In this document: positions 62,101-64,000 of the stretch, piece by piece
Numbering within the stretch: the stretch's first letter is position 1
How the letters are laid out: every line of letters begins with the position of its first letter
Assembly: GCF_014839805.1 (NCBI RefSeq)
Contig: NC_051126.1
Location: 4,286,609 to 4,350,608, forward strand
Direction: 5' to 3'
DNA: 64,000 nucleotides
Source of the DNA: Manduca sexta
Lineage: Eukaryota; Arthropoda; Insecta; Lepidoptera; Sphingidae
Notes under the pieces: generated by a model
Databases searched by the model: none
Told to the model about the DNA's origin: nothing
Seen by the model: the letters and a program-made list of their open reading frames with translations, nothing else
Made by a program: the position numbers and the translations under genes

Positions 62101-64000
62101 GAAGCAATTAACACGTATAATAGTTGGGATTATAGACGCTTTCCACTTTGATTTTTCGAAGGTAAAAAATATTGAACTGCCAAAATCATTGCTTGTTAAC
62201 GTGGTAACAAATAAATCTAAACAGAACAAAAAAGATGATAACACTATAAATAAAGACGAAGAAATTGTTGAAGATGAACCAAAGGTAGAAGAAAATGATG
62301 CGACCGTTAAAGATACTGAAGAGGTAGATACGAAAGAAAATGATGGGGAAACAGAACAAGATATAGAAACTGAGTTAAAAGCAGCAGACGAAGAGGCTGC
62401 GGAAGATGAGACTTCTAAAGAAGTGGCGAATATTCCTGCGTTTGAAAGAGTGACGAGCGTGTCACCTTCTGTAGCTAAAAGAATTATCAAGTCTTTATCA
62501 GCTGGACTCCTTCCGCAATTGAACAGGTAAGTCAATATTTTTTTCTGAATATAATTTAAATAAGAATTTATGATATCGTTAGTAATCGGTTGCTTTTTAC
62601 TCCAAATTTCTGTGCAGAAATTATTTTAAATGCATGAAATTAACTTTATGAATGGATCTTCTTTACCTATCTTTTTGAGAAACTGTTAGCAATTTCTGAA
62701 TTTATTCAATATTTCAGGGCGATAGGCAAACTGACCGAACACGAAGAATCGCATAAAGTGAACCGACGGCGCACAGGGTTTGAAAGACAAGAAGAGGATA
62801 TGTTGCGTGTCCCGATAGCGCTAGCGTTGGTGAAACTGCTGCAACGACTGCCCGGCGATCTGTTGCGGCATCAACTGCCTGGGTAAGTTTGTAGATAAAC
62901 AAATTCTTACAGCGTCGCCTTATGTAATGTTTGTTAAGGGTATTTTGATTTTCATCAACAACATCAACTATTGTTACATTTGTTTTATGAATTTAAAATT
63001 GGCTCTTAATAGTTCTTACTATACAGTTATTGCATAATAGCTTTTACCCCTAGCTCCGCCCGTGTAATCAACATTTTTCCGGGATAGTCTATAACAGTGA
63101 AGAGTAATGTAGCTTTCTATTAGTGAAAGAATTTTCTAGATTGGTTCAGTAGTTCCAGAGATTAGCCCCTACAAACAAACAAAGTTACAAACTTTTCATT
63201 TTTATAATATTAGTATAGATATAGTTTATTTAGTAATGTAATAATATATGAATAGTGTTAAAAGCACTTATATAATTCTTGCAAAGGTCATAAAAAGTTT
63301 AACCTCTAAAATGTGCTCTACATAATATTATATTTTTCTTTAATTTATTTACACAGGATCATGATCAAGTTATGCTCATTCCTAAAATCACCGCTGAAGC
63401 AAGTCCGTATCGCAGCTCGTGACATCGTCAAAAAGATTATGCTGACAGTTGGTACAGCGTACTTGGGAGTATTTCTAGAACATGTAACTTTGCTACTCAC
63501 TAGAGGCTTCCAAGTCCATGTGCTTGTTTCCACAATACACACAGTTCTTGATGCTTTAAAAGCAGATTTTAAACCAGGGGAACTGAATCAAAACTTACAT
63601 TACATATTAGACGTTTGCATTAATGATCTTTTCGGGGCTTTGTCTGAAGAAAAGGAAGTAGATAAGCTGCATTACAAGACGCCAGAAGCGAAACCGAGTA
63701 AAAAGAGCTACGTCACACTGATGATAGTGTCTCAGAATATTACAGAGAGTTGTTTGATAAACCTCCTACTGCCGTTTAAAGATTTATTGCAGAAACACCA
63801 TTCGAAGAAAATAGTTTTAAAAGTTCAAGAGGCATTGATGCACATCTCTAGTGGTTTGGTTACTAATAAGTTCATTGACATTGAATCTCTGTTCGTGTTT
63901 CTACACGGCGTAGCTTCAGAAAGTATCCCAGAATTCGTATTGGGAGCACCGAAAAGAGAAATAACTGAAGCACAGAAAGAAAAAATGCTGAGGGCTAAAC
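56191..64000 (+). CDS. UTP20: UTP20/DRIM, small-subunit processome component 20; seven exons seen, 3' part outside the window
   Basis: A giant nucleolar HEAT/ARM-type helical-repeat protein of the U3 snoRNP/SSU processome, needed for 18S rRNA processing. Exons are 56191-56235, 56800-57086, 57249-57582, 57740-58969, 59051-62526, 62718-62882 and 63357 to beyond 64000. Splice borders are GT/AG and phases agree; about 2060 codons are present against about 2785 residues in human. Family landmarks: FVPFAERINSIDI...RHAAFYHIEH near the N-terminus (16-), KWYALNLTENFKKFRREV, and RLEWTLLCLAFLFKILKPHL (about 145-165). Exon 5 alone spans nearly 1160 codons of leucine-rich alpha-helical repeats. The stretch around residues 1690-1755 (62220-62420) is very acidic and poor in hydrophobics, probably a disordered loop. 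The frame is open to the last base. The ATG follows an A-rich context and gives MKSKPVKHKSTNTFR. Confidence 0.92.
56236..56799 (+). other. UTP20 intron 1
   Basis: A 564-bp intron after a 15-codon first exon. Its 5' part (56250-56400) is more GC-rich than the rest, with GTACTGGGTCCCCGATCTTC, and could be the relic of a repeat; no second copy was found in the window. The remaining UTP20 introns are short (78-474 bp) and AT-rich. Confidence 0.5.

Noticed and set aside
62098..62535. 145-codon minus-strand Ser-rich open frame
   Set aside because: It is the reverse of the acidic Glu-rich stretch of UTP20; GAA/GAT codons read backwards give Ser/Phe-rich nonsense.
1..64000. CRISPR array, operons, prophage or other prokaryotic systems
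   Set aside because: No regularly spaced repeats were seen, and the genes are intron-bearing eukaryotic genes with SINEs and MITEs.

Overview
The window looks like nuclear DNA from a moth or butterfly (Lepidoptera). It is AT-rich, its genes have introns with GT/AG borders, and its interspersed repeats include two tRNA-headed SINE families of lepidopteran type plus several short inverted-repeat DNA elements. There is no sign of bacterial, organellar or viral sequence. The organism call is an inference from repeat style and protein resemblance; no search was run.

The left 38.5 kb (1-38492) holds no coding gene that I can support. It contains SINEs, MITE-like elements, unclassified repeats, two unusual perfect-hairpin loci and a few CpG-richer patches that may be regulatory. 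A short minus-strand open frame touches the left edge and may be the 5' end of a gene lying outside the window.

The right 25.5 kb is a compact cluster of five recognisable genes. TSEN54 (+, 38493-45015) encodes the structural subunit of the tRNA-splicing endonuclease. A heparan sulfate 3-O-sulfotransferase of the HS3ST3/Hs3st-B type (-, 49450-51620) is a Golgi enzyme. A TFPT/INO80F-like protein that also carries an HMG box (+, 52254-53371) is probably an INO80 chromatin-remodelling subunit. HAGH, glyoxalase II (-, 53722-55681), detoxifies methylglyoxal products. UTP20 (+, from 56191, open at the right edge) is a giant helical-repeat protein of the small-subunit processome. All exon chains were joined by hand; every junction keeps the reading frame, and the four complete genes sum to whole codons (998, 343, 214 and 300 residues).

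The genes are mostly housekeeping and form two divergent pairs with short shared upstream regions (HS3ST/INO80F, 633 bp; HAGH/UTP20, 509 bp) and one convergent pair (INO80F/HAGH, 350 bp). They do not form a single pathway, although UTP20 and TSEN54 both act in RNA maturation. The most interesting points are the TFPT-plus-HMG architecture, which links the animal TFPT subunit to fungal Nhp10; the very long TSEN54 linker with an internal duplicated module; a pile-up of four DNA-transposon-like elements and one long repeat in the last intron and 3' end of TSEN54; and paired perfect palindromes with identical TAAT loops at 23870-23946.
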